From the NCBI GenBank assembly GCA_012295275.1, contig CM022670.1, forward strand, positions 19,004,698-19,068,697: a stretch of DNA of 64,000 bases. Reading direction: 5' to 3'. How positions within the stretch are numbered: position 1 is the first letter of the stretch; each line of letters starts with the position of its first letter. A program made the translations under genes and the position numbers. Origin of the DNA: Chrysomallon squamiferum. Its lineage: Eukaryota > Mollusca > Gastropoda > Neomphalida > Peltospiridae. This document shows positions 50,021 to 62,504 of this stretch, one piece after another. Below the pieces are notes generated by a model. The model saw only the letters and a program-made list of their open reading frames with translations, searched no databases and had not been told where the DNA came from.

Positions 50021-51435
50021 CTTTGTTATATTTATTTAATTTAAAATTCATACAAAAATAAATTTCATTTTCAATAAACATGAATTTACAATTTATAATG
50101 ATAAGCTAGATAAATATATAAAATATACCAAATTTTTTATTTCAATACATACATTTATAATTATTGCTGTAATATTTATTTTACTTAACTATATATAATG
50201 ATAAGCTTGATAAATATATAAAATATACAAGAATTATATTTCATTATAGGTTTGTTAAACTTTTCATTTAATAAATGCTATGTAAAGAAGCTGTGTATAT
50301 AAAACAAACTAATAGTAAAATAGCAGTTTATTGAAATGGAATTTAAAACCTAATATAATAATTTCTTTATTTTCTTTTAACATTAATAAAGAATGATAGC
50401 TTAAAATAATAATAATAATAATAATTAGACACACACACAAACATTTTATTATTGATTTTGCTTTGTGTAGAACATTAGTGCTTTGTGGAATTTCTTAATG
50501 TAAATATTTTTCATTAAAATAATTTGTTTTTACATATTTACTTTATTTTTATTTATTTAATTTTAAAAATTATTATTGTTATTACTGTTTTATTTTTGTT
50601 AATTTAATTTTTTTTTTTTTTTTTTTTTTTGAGAAAAGAATGATTATTTCATTAAAAAATAAACTGATTTTTAATAGAAATAATTACGAATACATAATTA
50701 CTTATTATTTAGTGCTGTTTTTCTGTTTACTTGGTTTTTTCAACTTATTAAATCCTAAAATATCTACTACTTTCTTCAGACAAATATAAGTAACATTACA
50801 GAAAAATTATTTATTGAGACTGAGCAATTTAATTATCAATTTAAAAATAATGTTTACTGGAAAAATTAGGATTTTGTAACTTAAACATCTTACAATATCA
50901 GTATTTATAATAAATATAAAAGTAAAAATATATTAATGTTATTTTTGTATTTTACAATTTAAATTTAATAAATGTAGAGGACGAAAATGTTACAAATAAA
51001 AAGTTTTTACAAATACAGATGCTATATTTAGATAAAAATTGGCAATAATAGAAAATAAAAAACAGAACTGTCATTTATATTTATTCATTATTTATAAATA
51101 AATACAGTAATTTAAAAAATAGTAATAGCAAAGTGTAACAAATTTCTTTCTTTATTTTACCAATCAAACAAATATTGATTTTATAACTAAAATGTTTTTT
51201 CAACAAACTGATAAACATATAAACAAAATTAGTAATATGCGCAGTATTTTAAATATAAACAATTTTTTTTCAAATCCATTATTTATATTTTAATAGTTTT
51301 TTCTTTTTTCTTTTAAAAAAAATACAGATTTTATTATTGAAATCATTTTATAGTGCATAATTTAAAATGTTTATTTGTATCTGTATATTATTATTAATTA
51401 TAATATTTTTCTTATTTATTTATTTATTTATTTTA

Positions 51436-51487
<52 letters not shown>
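51436..51487. repeat. (ATT)n trinucleotide array
   Basis: About sixteen ATT units. Confidence 0.95.
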
Positions 51488-53354
51488 TTGTTGTTGTTGT
51501 TGTTTAAATATATTTAACTGATCTTTGAAACTGGAAATAAATATACATCTTATAAACCATAATTAATCATAAAACAGAAAGAAAAAAGAAAGAAAAAACA
51601 AATAAAGGCTTTGTGTTTCATACAATGGAGTATTACTTGTAGTGAAATATATCAAAGTTGCTTATTTCCTGTATTCAAGAGAAAGCTGATATTTAACTGC
51701 ACCCTTGATTCTTTCCATAAACCTGCTAGAAATACTAATTTATGTATAGTAATTAAATTTTCACTGATCACTGAACCATTATATAATATAAATGAAGGGT
51801 GGCATACAGAAAATCTTTAATTAATTAATTATAAATGATAATAATAATTACAATAATACTGATAATAACAACAACAATAATAACACCCTAAATTTTGAAG
51901 GTACAATAGGTTATTTTTAATATCCTGGCCTATGTTCCTAAAAAATGTCAGTATACAAGTAGCTCTGACATTTGTTATAAGATTTTGGCTTACTGATAAA
52001 TAAAATCATATTCTTTAAGGTAGTTATATATTTCCATTTCAATGAACATGAATTTAGAATTTATTTTCTAATGCAACTCATACACTGGAGAAATAAAAAT
52101 AAAGCATTAGAAGTGATGACTTCTTGATAAATGTTTTCAGTTATTACCATTCTACCATAACAAAGGTATGACCTACAAGCAAAATTAATGTTGAGAAGAG
52201 AAAATTTTACATTTACATCCAAGCATTGTTGTAAGTTAAGTTTACTTTGTTTAGTGAATTATTCAGTAACCACAGATTAACAATTACACATAGAACAACT
52301 TGTTTAAATAATCAATTCTTTTTTCAGCTTACCTTATTTACATTGTTTTATGTATATTAGGAATATATTGCTTTGAAACTGGTTTTTTTTTTTTTTCAGT
52401 TAATGATTATTATTATTACTATTATTACCATTATTTATTTTATTTTATTATTATTTATCATTATGATTATTATTATATTATATTATTTATTTATTTTATT
52501 TTTGTACATTTTTTTAAGAATTTAAATATAAATTCTAAAATATTAAAATCAAGTTCAGTAAAATTTTGTAAATGTATTTTAATAAACTAGTATATTTTTA
52601 CAGCTTTATGGTTTTAGCAGTAAAGATAAACATATTCTAACATGTTATTTATAAACAATTAACAAGCTAAATATGATTTCATTCAGCAAGCAGACTTAAG
52701 GCAGTTTTGTCAAATGCTGATTACATTTTCAAATGTTTATTATGCTACTTTTTCAAATATGCATTATGTTAGCAACAACAACTTTGATATTAAAAATTGG
52801 TCTCATATAAAGACTGTCTTTTTTCTTTGGTGTGAGTAGTTATTGTTGTTGATTTTATATATATATATATATAGTAATAAATAAATAAATAAATTAATTT
52901 AAAAAAGAAAAAACAACAATATAAATTATAAATAAATAAATAACAAAAACTAGTATAACACATTTTTTTAAAAGAGAAAAGGAAAAAGTGAAGAGATTTT
53001 TAAAATGTTAGTGTGAAATTAAGGATTACTATAATCATCAGTGCATTTTTAAATGTTTATACTAACCATAACCTATATTAATAATAATAATAGTTGTAGC
53101 TGCAGCAGTAGTAATAAATTTAAATTTTATTCTGTAAAAATTATTACTTTTTGAAAAAGAACAAACCAATTATGAAAATAATCTTATGTCTGCTTAAAAT
53201 TAAAAAATTAAATCTGTAAATTAATATTTGAAAGGCTAATATTTCTGATATGCAAAAAACATTTTAAAATATATAACTAATAAAACCATAAAAATAGCAA
53301 GCAGATTATTTATAATTATTATTTTTTTTAACTAATTATAAGCCAAACAGATAC

Positions 53355-53378
53355 CTGAGATATCAGAGCCAAAATCAC
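53355..53378 (-). CDS. MAPK8IP3: Predicted 24-nt microexon of the JIP3/4-like gene
   Basis: On the minus strand TTTTATTTCAAG precedes 24 bases that end in CAG before GTATCT. In the phase fixed by the next exon it reads (G)DFGSDIS and joins without a stop to GFPRKG. Length is a multiple of three, so it could be a skipped cassette. It is a prediction from splice signals and phase; no homologous peptide was recalled. Confidence 0.6.
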
Positions 53379-54818
53379 CTTGAAATAAAATAAAAATAAG
53401 ACCAATTAATAATATAACTTTACTTAACCAAGAGCTAATTAAAGTGTATCTTTGTTGAAGCATAAAAATAGTTAATATGTTCTGAATACTTCAAAGTTAT
53501 GATTTTTGTCTATTTATTAATTAATTAATTAATTAATTAATTTTATTTATTTATTTATTTATTTAAATTTTATATTTATTTTTTATTTTTTATTTTTTGT
53601 TTGCCATCCTATCTTAATTAATAATGAACTATAATAGCATAAGAGTTTGTTTGCTATTCAAAATATATTTGCTATTTCAATATATGTATGTGTGTTTAAA
53701 AATATCTCAGTACTGCCATTGTTTGGTTGCTGTCATGGCCTTCTCCTTGTATACAGATTTGCCTTAAAGTTCTTTCTAGTGTTGTCATATATTCAATGTC
53801 ATCACATCAGTTATGAAGGGGTAAATTGTCAGTGTTCAGATAATATTTTGCCATACTTTGCTGAATTTTATTAAACCATTTATTTATACTTGAATTTCAA
53901 GAGCAGTTTCTGTTCAGGTATAATTTCTTTTGGTTCTATATTAAATTTATCACAGTTTAGCTTCTAAAATCAACTGGACAATATGAATTACACTGCAGAT
54001 AAATGATGAGTAAATTAAATGATGAAATTGATGTAAAGATTATTAATGAAGGAATAGAAATATCTGAAAACAGTCTGAAACATAATTGTCCATTAATTTC
54101 TGATTCTTTTCAGATAATTTAATAAACAAAAGGAATTTCTAAACATGCATAACCAAAGCTAAAAACATATATGTTAAAACCATCACCAAAACTGTGCCAA
54201 ACCATGCCAACATGGACACAAAAAAGGAAAAGTAAACCATACCAGAACTGTTTTTGTATTTAATTTAATTAAAGATTTATGATTTCAATAGCAGTTAAAT
54301 CTGTCACAGTATGAAATCAAGCATGATAATCAATTGATAAAATATTTCAATAAACCAAGATGATGCAGCATTCTGTTAAAGGAAATATTTTCACATAAAA
54401 AATACTTATGAAATTATAAAACTTAATCAACTGCAAAATTAATTTCCTGCAATAGTTATAAATTATGATTAATGTACAAATATGCTTTTATCTGCTGACA
54501 CCAACATAAATTTTGTATAGTCATTTCTTAGAAATATTGGTTGTGAAATACTGACATGTAAAAATATTTCTCTATGCAAATACAAAATAACTTTAGTTTC
54601 AGTACAACAACACTAGTTTAAATTTGTTGTTTTACCCCAACAATAATCTTTTAACATTTCTTGATTTTCTTACTGAAATACTGCAACAGTTAACAATTTA
54701 ATCTACAAATATCATTTACATATTTTTACTAAAAACAATAACAGAAAACAGATCTGGTATGGTTTTGTATTAGTAAATCATGCAGGTATTTAAACAAAGG
54801 AGAGAAAAGCATTAATAC
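53379..54818 (-). other. Predicted intron between the two JIP microexons
   Basis: About 1.4 kb, AT-rich, with a (TTAA)n stretch near 53516-53542. I see no exon in it. Confidence 0.5.
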
Positions 54819-54848
54819 CTTTAATGGACTGAATGAACTTGCCAACAG
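54819..54848 (-). CDS. MAPK8IP3: Predicted 30-nt microexon of the JIP3/4-like gene
   Basis: On the minus strand a T-rich tract and ATCTGTATTAG precede 30 bases that end in AAAG before GTATTAAT. In the same phase as the other exons it reads VGKFIQSIK and joins to GDFGSDIS. It has no stop and is a multiple of three. Support is splice-site quality and phase only. Confidence 0.55.
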
Positions 54849-54997
54849 CTAATACAGATGATAAAAAAAAATATATATATTGAAACATAACAACAAAAGC
54901 AAATAATAAAACAGTAACACAGCTCAAACTGAATACAAAGCAAAATAAAAATAAATCTGAAAACAGAAATTATAAATCATGCAAAGTTCATATGTAT

Positions 54998-55001
<4 letters not shown>

Positions 55002-55036
<35 letters not shown>
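55002..55036. repeat. (CA)n microsatellite
   Basis: About seventeen CA units. Confidence 0.95.
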
Positions 55037-55039
<3 letters not shown>

Positions 55040-56083
55040 AAACATATTCACATTAAAAAAAAAAAAAAAGACATTTATTTTTTCTGAATTTTAAAAGAAA
55101 TGATGACTGAGAAAGGAAACCTGTTGCCAAGACTTCTGCAGACTTGTCATTTGTGTTACATATTTACAGAAAAAAAAACATATCATAATAAACCAGATAT
55201 CAAACATTGGTTGGAAAGAAAAACAGTTCATGTCTGATTTTCAATCAAGTAAATTCTGCGAGTTTTCAAACCCAGCTGACTCACTGAACATACATACACT
55301 GTGTTGTTATAGGATATTAAATCTAAGAATAAATGTTGAGACTGCTTATTGTTATATGCCAAGTGCTGATTATAGGTAATCATTATCTGAGGATTGTCTT
55401 TGGTTTGTTTCATGTGCATTGCTATAGATTTGTATGCACATAAAGTGTGTGATTTGGTATCAAGCTGTTGACACAAATTAGTTTCATCAATACATGGAGG
55501 CCATAAAATGAAAATCAACATAAATTATATGATAACTGAATAACTGCATATATGTCTATCGTGAAGCAAAATATATTAGTTATGTTCTTAACAGCACTGG
55601 GTAAAGGAGTATTGATTATAATTGTAACTTATTAAAATAAAGATATCATAACAGCATAAGGGTAAAGATATTTATATATCTTCTTTACTGTCCAAGTTAA
55701 AATCAGTTTATTTCAAAGTTATATAAATTTAAAGGGTAGGGGGCAAAATAAAGGGTAAAGGAAAAGATATAAATAATGAGTATATGGGCAAAGAGAAAGA
55801 AATTACCTCATTAGTTTTAGAATTCAGTCACAATTTGTTTTTGTTAATAAAAAAAAAAAATTCAGCTGATTATTAAAAATAATAAGTAGTTAAAGGTGAT
55901 CTTCTTTTTTCTTTCTTTTCTTAAGCTAAATATATAAATATTAAAAATTAACCAATATTCATCATTTAAAACAATTTTGATACTCATTAATTGGATTCTT
56001 ACATATATTTAAGTTTTAAGTTAAATTTAATAAACTACTATTATTTCCAGTCAAAACAACAAATATTTCACTGCAGGCACAGA

Positions 56084-56104
56084 CAGACAGACAGAGACAG
56101 AGAC

Positions 56105-56196
<92 letters not shown>
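56084..56196. repeat. (ACAG)n-(AG)n microsatellite
   Basis: ACAG units lead into about 45 AG units. The Arg/Glu-rich and Ser/Leu-rich frames over it are artefacts. Confidence 0.96.
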
Positions 56197-56197
<1 letters not shown>

Positions 56198-56604
56198 AAG
56201 AAAAAGAAAGATAAAAAAAGAGAGAGGAACACAAGACGAAAAAAAGGAATGAATATAACAGAAATAGAAAAACTCCTCCAGCAGAAACAATTTGTCTGAA
56301 GTAAATTAGAAACAAACAAGAAACTTAAAACCATTATTGATTGACTAAAACCATTTTAATTCTTTTTCGATTCTGAAAGGTTAGTTCCAAATCCTAAAAT
56401 CTCAGTGGAGAGTAATGAAATGCATGTCTTTCAAATAAATCAATATTTGTTAAAACAAATTTTTAATTACAAAAAAAAAAGTAATTCTCTCTTATTATTT
56501 TTTTTTTTTTTTTGTTTCGTTGTGTTTTTCAACTAAGTAAAAAATTAATTTAAAAAAAAGTAAAGAAAAGAGACAAAATAATAGATTTTTTCTTCTAATT
56601 GCAT

Positions 56605-56608
<4 letters not shown>

Positions 56609-56638
<30 letters not shown>
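56609..56638. repeat. Poly-A tract
   Basis: About 30 A in a row. Confidence 0.94.
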
Positions 56639-56643
<5 letters not shown>

Positions 56644-57433
56644 CCATAAAATAAAGTCGATATTTAGAGAAAAAGATATGTGTCTTAATAAAAACAAATA
56701 ACTATTTGTAATTTGACAGCCTGAAAAGATTTACTGTTATTCAGTGCCAATAACATGTGACAACTGGCCAAACCTGGCAAAAGCCATATCATTATGTTGA
56801 CTTTGTAGTGACAGTCTGCAACTCTATGAAATCACAGTCAATCTATTAGCTAGACAGCATGAACAATACAAGAATGTCCATGTGTGAAAGAAAATAAAAC
56901 AAAACAATTTAGAGTTTATCAGCCAAACTGAATGAACAACAAAATGTAAAAAGATAGAACTAATCACTATAAATGCATTTCTGGCAGTAAATTATTTTAG
57001 GCCAGGACAATCAATAGAAACAAATTGAAAGTAAGATTCATTAATAGGAACAAAATTGATATTATTAACTTCTTTGTCACCTTTATTTCAGAATTAACTT
57101 GCAAGAAGCAAATTTAATTGTTTTTAAATCAGGTCAAAAGAAGATCTAATAAATCCTGTCAGCACCAGATGATGTTTTTGTTAATAGAAAAAAATACATC
57201 AAATTATATTTATTAAATATGAATTAAAAGTAACAGTTAATTTTTTTATTATTTTTTAATTCAAAATTTAAAATGTATTAGATAATAATTTGTTTCAGAA
57301 TCTATTTAGGTTAGAATAAAAAACAAGAAATAAAATCTGTGAAGAATTTCTGATGCACTCAAGCGAATGTTTTCACAAGTTATTACTATAATCAATCCAG
57401 ATTTCAGAGGGCAAAAACCCCCAAGAAATCAAA

Positions 57434-57501
57434 GTGAAAAAAAAAAAATAAAAAAAAAAAATAAATAAAATAAAATAAAATAAAATAAAATAAAATAAAA
57501 A
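57434..57501. repeat. Poly-A / (AAAAT)n array
   Basis: Poly-A runs lead into about eight TAAAA units. Confidence 0.92.
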
Positions 57502-58010
57502 ACAGAGCTTAGTTTCTAATGATATTAAAATATATACATTTGAATTTAAAATTTTCCTTCCACAAATTCATTATCAGACTTAATAAAAAATTCAGTAAAA
57601 AAATAATACCACTAAATATTCATATTTTGTTATTATTTAATTCTTTTTTGGCTTGTTTCTTAACATTCAACTTATACATAATCGATAATGCAACAAATTC
57701 TGCAGTATAATTTTTATTTCCAGTGGAAATGTTATCTCACAATCATGAATTCTGTTTAAACACCACAGTGCCAATGGTAGAGTGGCTAGAAAATTCCAGA
57801 AATATATATCTAGCCTGACATTCTACAAACAAATTTACTTACACTAAAAATATTAAAGCTGAACATTATTACTTATACTGATATGACAATTATTTGCCCA
57901 TAGAAAACAGTTGATATGTGCCAGTATTGCAGTCTTGTACACTGAAAGGTGACATCTGAACTCAATTCTTCAAATCAATAAAACAAAAATATTCTAAAGC
58001 CTTCTTATCT

Positions 58011-58012
58011 AG

Positions 58013-58051
<39 letters not shown>

Positions 58052-58052
58052 C
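58011..58052. repeat. (TATC)n tetranucleotide array
   Basis: About ten TATC units. Confidence 0.95.
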
Positions 58053-59405
58053 ATATATATAAGACACATTTTAACTGAAAACATTTAATGTAACAATGTA
58101 GTTAAGACACGATAACAAGTGAATAACAAAAGTTTAATGATACATTTAACATGAAATTCTGTATGAAGAAATATGGCAACTGTTCTGAAGTGATTTCAGA
58201 CAAATAAAATAATGCAGCAAAGTACTACACCTTATTTTTTAAAAACAAATTTGGGGCTAAATTCCTTACAAAACATTCTGGTTTGTAAAAACATAATAAT
58301 AAAACAAAGACTCTTAGTTATAACAACACTTAGAACTATTCCTGCAGACAAACATATCAATTAAACTTTTCTGCTTATTTTATTATTAGTTTTTTAAAAA
58401 ATAATTTCATATAATAATACATACAGTTTTTGATTACTGTACATAAATATTAAATATTAGGATAGCAGAATAACATGTATTTCTATTCTGATACTAGTTA
58501 TTCTTACATTCTATATTTTATGTATTATTTTATTTACACTAATTCTGAATGAATGCAACTAGACTCAAAATAACAACATGTCTGATGTAATAATATCACA
58601 AAACACTAATGTGTGAAAAGAATAACAATAGTATTAAAGCATAACAACTGAACTCAAGACTTGGATTAAGGCACATGGTATTTACTAAGAACGGAATGCA
58701 TCCAATTTACCAGAGATGAAAGGTTACAATATTTAGTAATTTAGGATAATAATTTCAACATGTAATTGTTATAACAAAGGCAAATGTTTAATTATGACTC
58801 ATTTCATACAATTTCTTTTCTTTTTTTTCTTTCAATTAATTTTTTTTTATTAATATTCATATTTTTATTTGATAAATAATTAACTTGGCTATGTATGCAT
58901 ATTACATAGTGATAAAAAATGTTATATTATTATAGATAATATTCACATTTATGCTCAAAGTATATTAAAAAACCAAAGTAACACATTTTTTTTAATTTTA
59001 AACAAGCATTCACAGATCAAAAAGAACAATAACCAACAAATAATAAATAAATAATATTGTACATAAAATTTACAGACAGTTTAAAAAAATAAAAAAGTAA
59101 CAAAACCTAATCCTAAATAAATTTAAATAATCAGATATATGGAAATGGAAATACTTTAAGCATGATTACTTCAATCCACATAATAGCTATGGTAATGTGT
59201 ACTCAATATATATGAAAAAACTGTTGAGCTGCCATAAAAATCTGGTTATTGCAACAGTGGTGATTTAATTCTTTTCATTCAATTAACCTTCAAGAACACA
59301 CAAGTCACGTTTTCTGCGACAAATTAATTACTGGTGACATTTTATAGGCATTTTCTTTCATTTCTTGTGACCTTTACTTGATTATAACATTACCTTTATT
59401 CCATT

Positions 59406-59427
59406 TTTTTTTTTTTTTTTTTTTTTT
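59406..59427. repeat. Poly-T tract
   Basis: About 22 T in a row; a (GTT)n stretch follows at 59638-59660. Confidence 0.92.
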
Positions 59428-61659
59428 GTTGTATGCTAGTGTCCTTTTTTAAATAGCATTTGGTGTGTGTGGCAAATAAATCAAAATTGATTTGAAGTAC
59501 TGTCCTTTTAAGTCATTTCAATATAACTGTCTTTTGTTATTGTAGTAAACAAGTAACACAACAATTTGATTATATTTCTCTATTTTTTGAGTTTTTCTTA
59601 GGGTGGATTTTGTTGTTTTTATTGTTGCTTTCTATTGTTATTGTTGTTGTTGTTGTTGTTAGGATTTGTTGTTGAAATATTGTAATATGTTAATTGCTTC
59701 ATGATACAAATAGATGTTGGCAAGGATTTGTAATTAAAGTTACGTGTTTTTTTCTTCTATCAACAATCAAAATTAATTTGTAAGTATACACACACTTCCT
59801 TTGGGCATATTTTATATGTCATCAAAAATATATTTCATAAAATGTCTATTTTGAATATTTGTGTGACCTTCTGGACATAAGACAGATACTCAACCCCTAG
59901 ATAAAATCCAAAATCCTTCTTTCAAAACTACTTTATACACAGAGAACCAGACAAGTTATTTCAACATACTTAATGAAACCCTAGCATGATAAGCTTAGCA
60001 ATCATTGTAAAAGACAAAATGGAAAATCTCTGATGACTACTTTGACTGTTTTGCCAAATCTCAGCAGGATGATGAATACATCCTGGTTAATAATGATGTC
60101 TGAGACAAAGTGTGAAGGCAAGAAATAATACTTTTATTTGTGTCTTTATTATATGTCAAGGGAAAGAAACTAAATATTTACTTGTTTCTCTATCCCTACA
60201 TTTCTGTAATTTAAGTTTTGCGTTTGCCTGAGATTTCTCTGGTGTCAAAAACAACATCCCATGTAGCACAGATCAGTGCATACAAAAATGTCATTATTTG
60301 AACTCTTTTTAATAATGATTAGGAACCTTTAAAAAATGCAATACAATAAAGATAAGAAGGGTCACCCACAGAGAAAATACAAATTCATTATTTACAAATA
60401 ATTTAAATTTAAAAAAATGTTTAATGCAGGCTTCAAAATTGATTTTTTCTTTTCTTTCTTTCTTTTTTTTTTTTTTTTTTTTGTAAAACCAATGGTTATC
60501 AATCAAATGCTGATGCTAGGAACCAACTAAAAATTGAGGAACTAAATCAATCTTAATGCCACCAAGATTCAAACATTGAAAAGCCACTGATTCTGTTAAA
60601 TCACTACAGAAATAGAAGAGGTAAATAAAATAAAAAATCAATACAAGTCGGTTGAACAAGTGAAAAATGAATGATGTTAGTGTTCTTTCAATGATGGTGA
60701 TTGAGTGTTTCAGATTTAGAAAACATTGATCATTAACTGAAATTACTGCAATGTCAAAATTCGTGTCCTGAAATTTTTTCCACAGAATGTATTCTTCAGT
60801 CTAATATATTCATTAGATAAGTGAACAAATTTCTTAAATTTATTTATTTATTTATTATTATTATTATTATTAATTTTATTTATATATTTTTAAATTCTTA
60901 TTCTTATTGTTATTATTTTTTAATTATTGATAACAAATCATTTGTGGTAACTATATATATATATATTTTAACTGTGCATTTGTTTGAAAGATTAATAAGA
61001 ACTAAAATTTTATGAAAAACTCTTTTACAAACTTTCTTTAAAAAGACAAAAAGAAAAAAATGATTTGTGCTATATTTTAATATTGATTTTGTAAGTGGGT
61101 TCATTCTGTAGGAAGGTGGAAGGAATAGGAACATTTCAGTTATCATTTTATTTTTATCCATAACCATAATTTTATTAATTTAAAAAAAAAAAAAGGAAGT
61201 AAAAAAAAGTTTTCTTTGGTGTAACAACAACTCAGTCTCATCACATTATTAACCTTTTTATCCAGAATACTTTCTGTTTTTTAATGTTGATTATTACAAA
61301 TAAAAATGACACTCAAGTAAATGTCTCTATTGACATAAACAGAAGAAAAGGAGTATTTTGTTCACTTTTTCCCATGGCTCTTATGCTTTTAGACACAATT
61401 TGCCAGAAAGAAACAAAATAATAATGTGTTCATCTGCTTTTCAAAAACAATATTCAAAATGGCTACAATTATTATTTCTATTAGGCTAAATAAAAAGTAG
61501 TAGTAGTAATAATAATAATAATAATAAAACAATTTAAATATTTATTAATATAAAAGATTTTCCACAAGTTAAAAAAATAATAATAATAATTTATGAATTT
61601 TATCATACATCATTTCTGGTCATAAAGAAATATCTAAGATGCAGCAAGAGATAAAAAAA

Positions 61660-62080
61660 AGTTTTATTTCTCTCGTGCTATAAATAACAGACAGTAGCAT
61701 CTTTCAGGGATATGGTTATGAATGCCCTGTAGGCAGAGAAAGACTCTAATCAAGTTAAACCTTGACATTCCAGTCATTGTCTGCGGCTGTGTTTGTGGGC
61801 TGCATTTAATGACAGTGGCCTGCCAGGTGACTTTGGCCAGATTAGAAAGGACACACATGTGTGGAGAAAATAATTTATTAAATTCCTAGAGGATTATACA
61901 ATGCTACTGCTGCCAAGTCAAATCCATAATGTACATGGAATGGAGTATGACCCATCAGGCTGTTTCCACAAGAAGCAATTTTTATTTTGCAAGGACTGCT
62001 TCAAGGGAAAGATGTCTAAACTGCAGGATGGATTTGGCACCATACTTGGTGTGGCTAGCTATGTAATCAGATTTGTAACA
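61660..62080. other. Non-repetitive, G+C-richer island in the JIP intron
   Basis: About 420 bases of ordinary complexity in an otherwise simple AT-rich intron, with CACCTGGCAGGCC-type strings on the minus strand. Two short open frames (minus 61664-61858, plus 61901-62173) show no known motif. It may be an intronic regulatory element or an old element insertion. Confidence 0.3.
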
Positions 62081-62460
62081 AGCAGATGTTTTTGTTTTTT
62101 ATTTCTGGTTATTGTTTTTGTTTTTTTGCAATTACAAGATGAGCTATTCAAAAAAGAAAAAAGAAAAGAATGAAACATAATTGTCTAAATTGCTTGGAAA
62201 TGCTTTAAGGAATTTGTTTTCTTTTTCTAATTAATATTAGTTGAATAAAGAAACAGTTAAAAGAGAATCTTATGAAAATTATTAATCTAGCATTTCCAAA
62301 AAATTGCAGCAACAATAAAAACAAGAATAATAATAATTATAATTTTAAATAAAGAAAAAGAGAGCTACTATAAATGAAATGACTTTTTTTTTTTTTTTTT
62401 TTTTTAAAAGATAATAAGAAATGAATGTCACAAAAGAAAGTAATATTTACTTTCTGAAAG

Positions 62461-62462
<2 letters not shown>

Positions 62463-62502
<40 letters not shown>
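62463..62502. repeat. (AT)n microsatellite
   Basis: About twenty AT units. Confidence 0.95.

Positions 62503-62504
<2 letters not shown>

Larger units (their letters stand above)
49871..53354 (-). other. JIP3/4-like intron
   Basis: AT-rich, CpG-poor intron with poly-T at 50610-50631 and (ATT)n at 51436-51487. No exon-like sequence was recognised. Confidence 0.6.

Noticed and set aside
59990-60120. Minus-strand exon-like stretch after TTTGTCTCAG (reading NQDVFIILLRFGK)
   Set aside because: A good acceptor is followed by an open stretch, but it has no JIP motif and no donor in the right phase was found.
61664-62173. Possible JIP exons or another gene in the island at 61.7-62.2 kb
   Set aside because: Neither frame has a JIP3/4 motif or any recognised domain, and splice borders in phase were not convincing.
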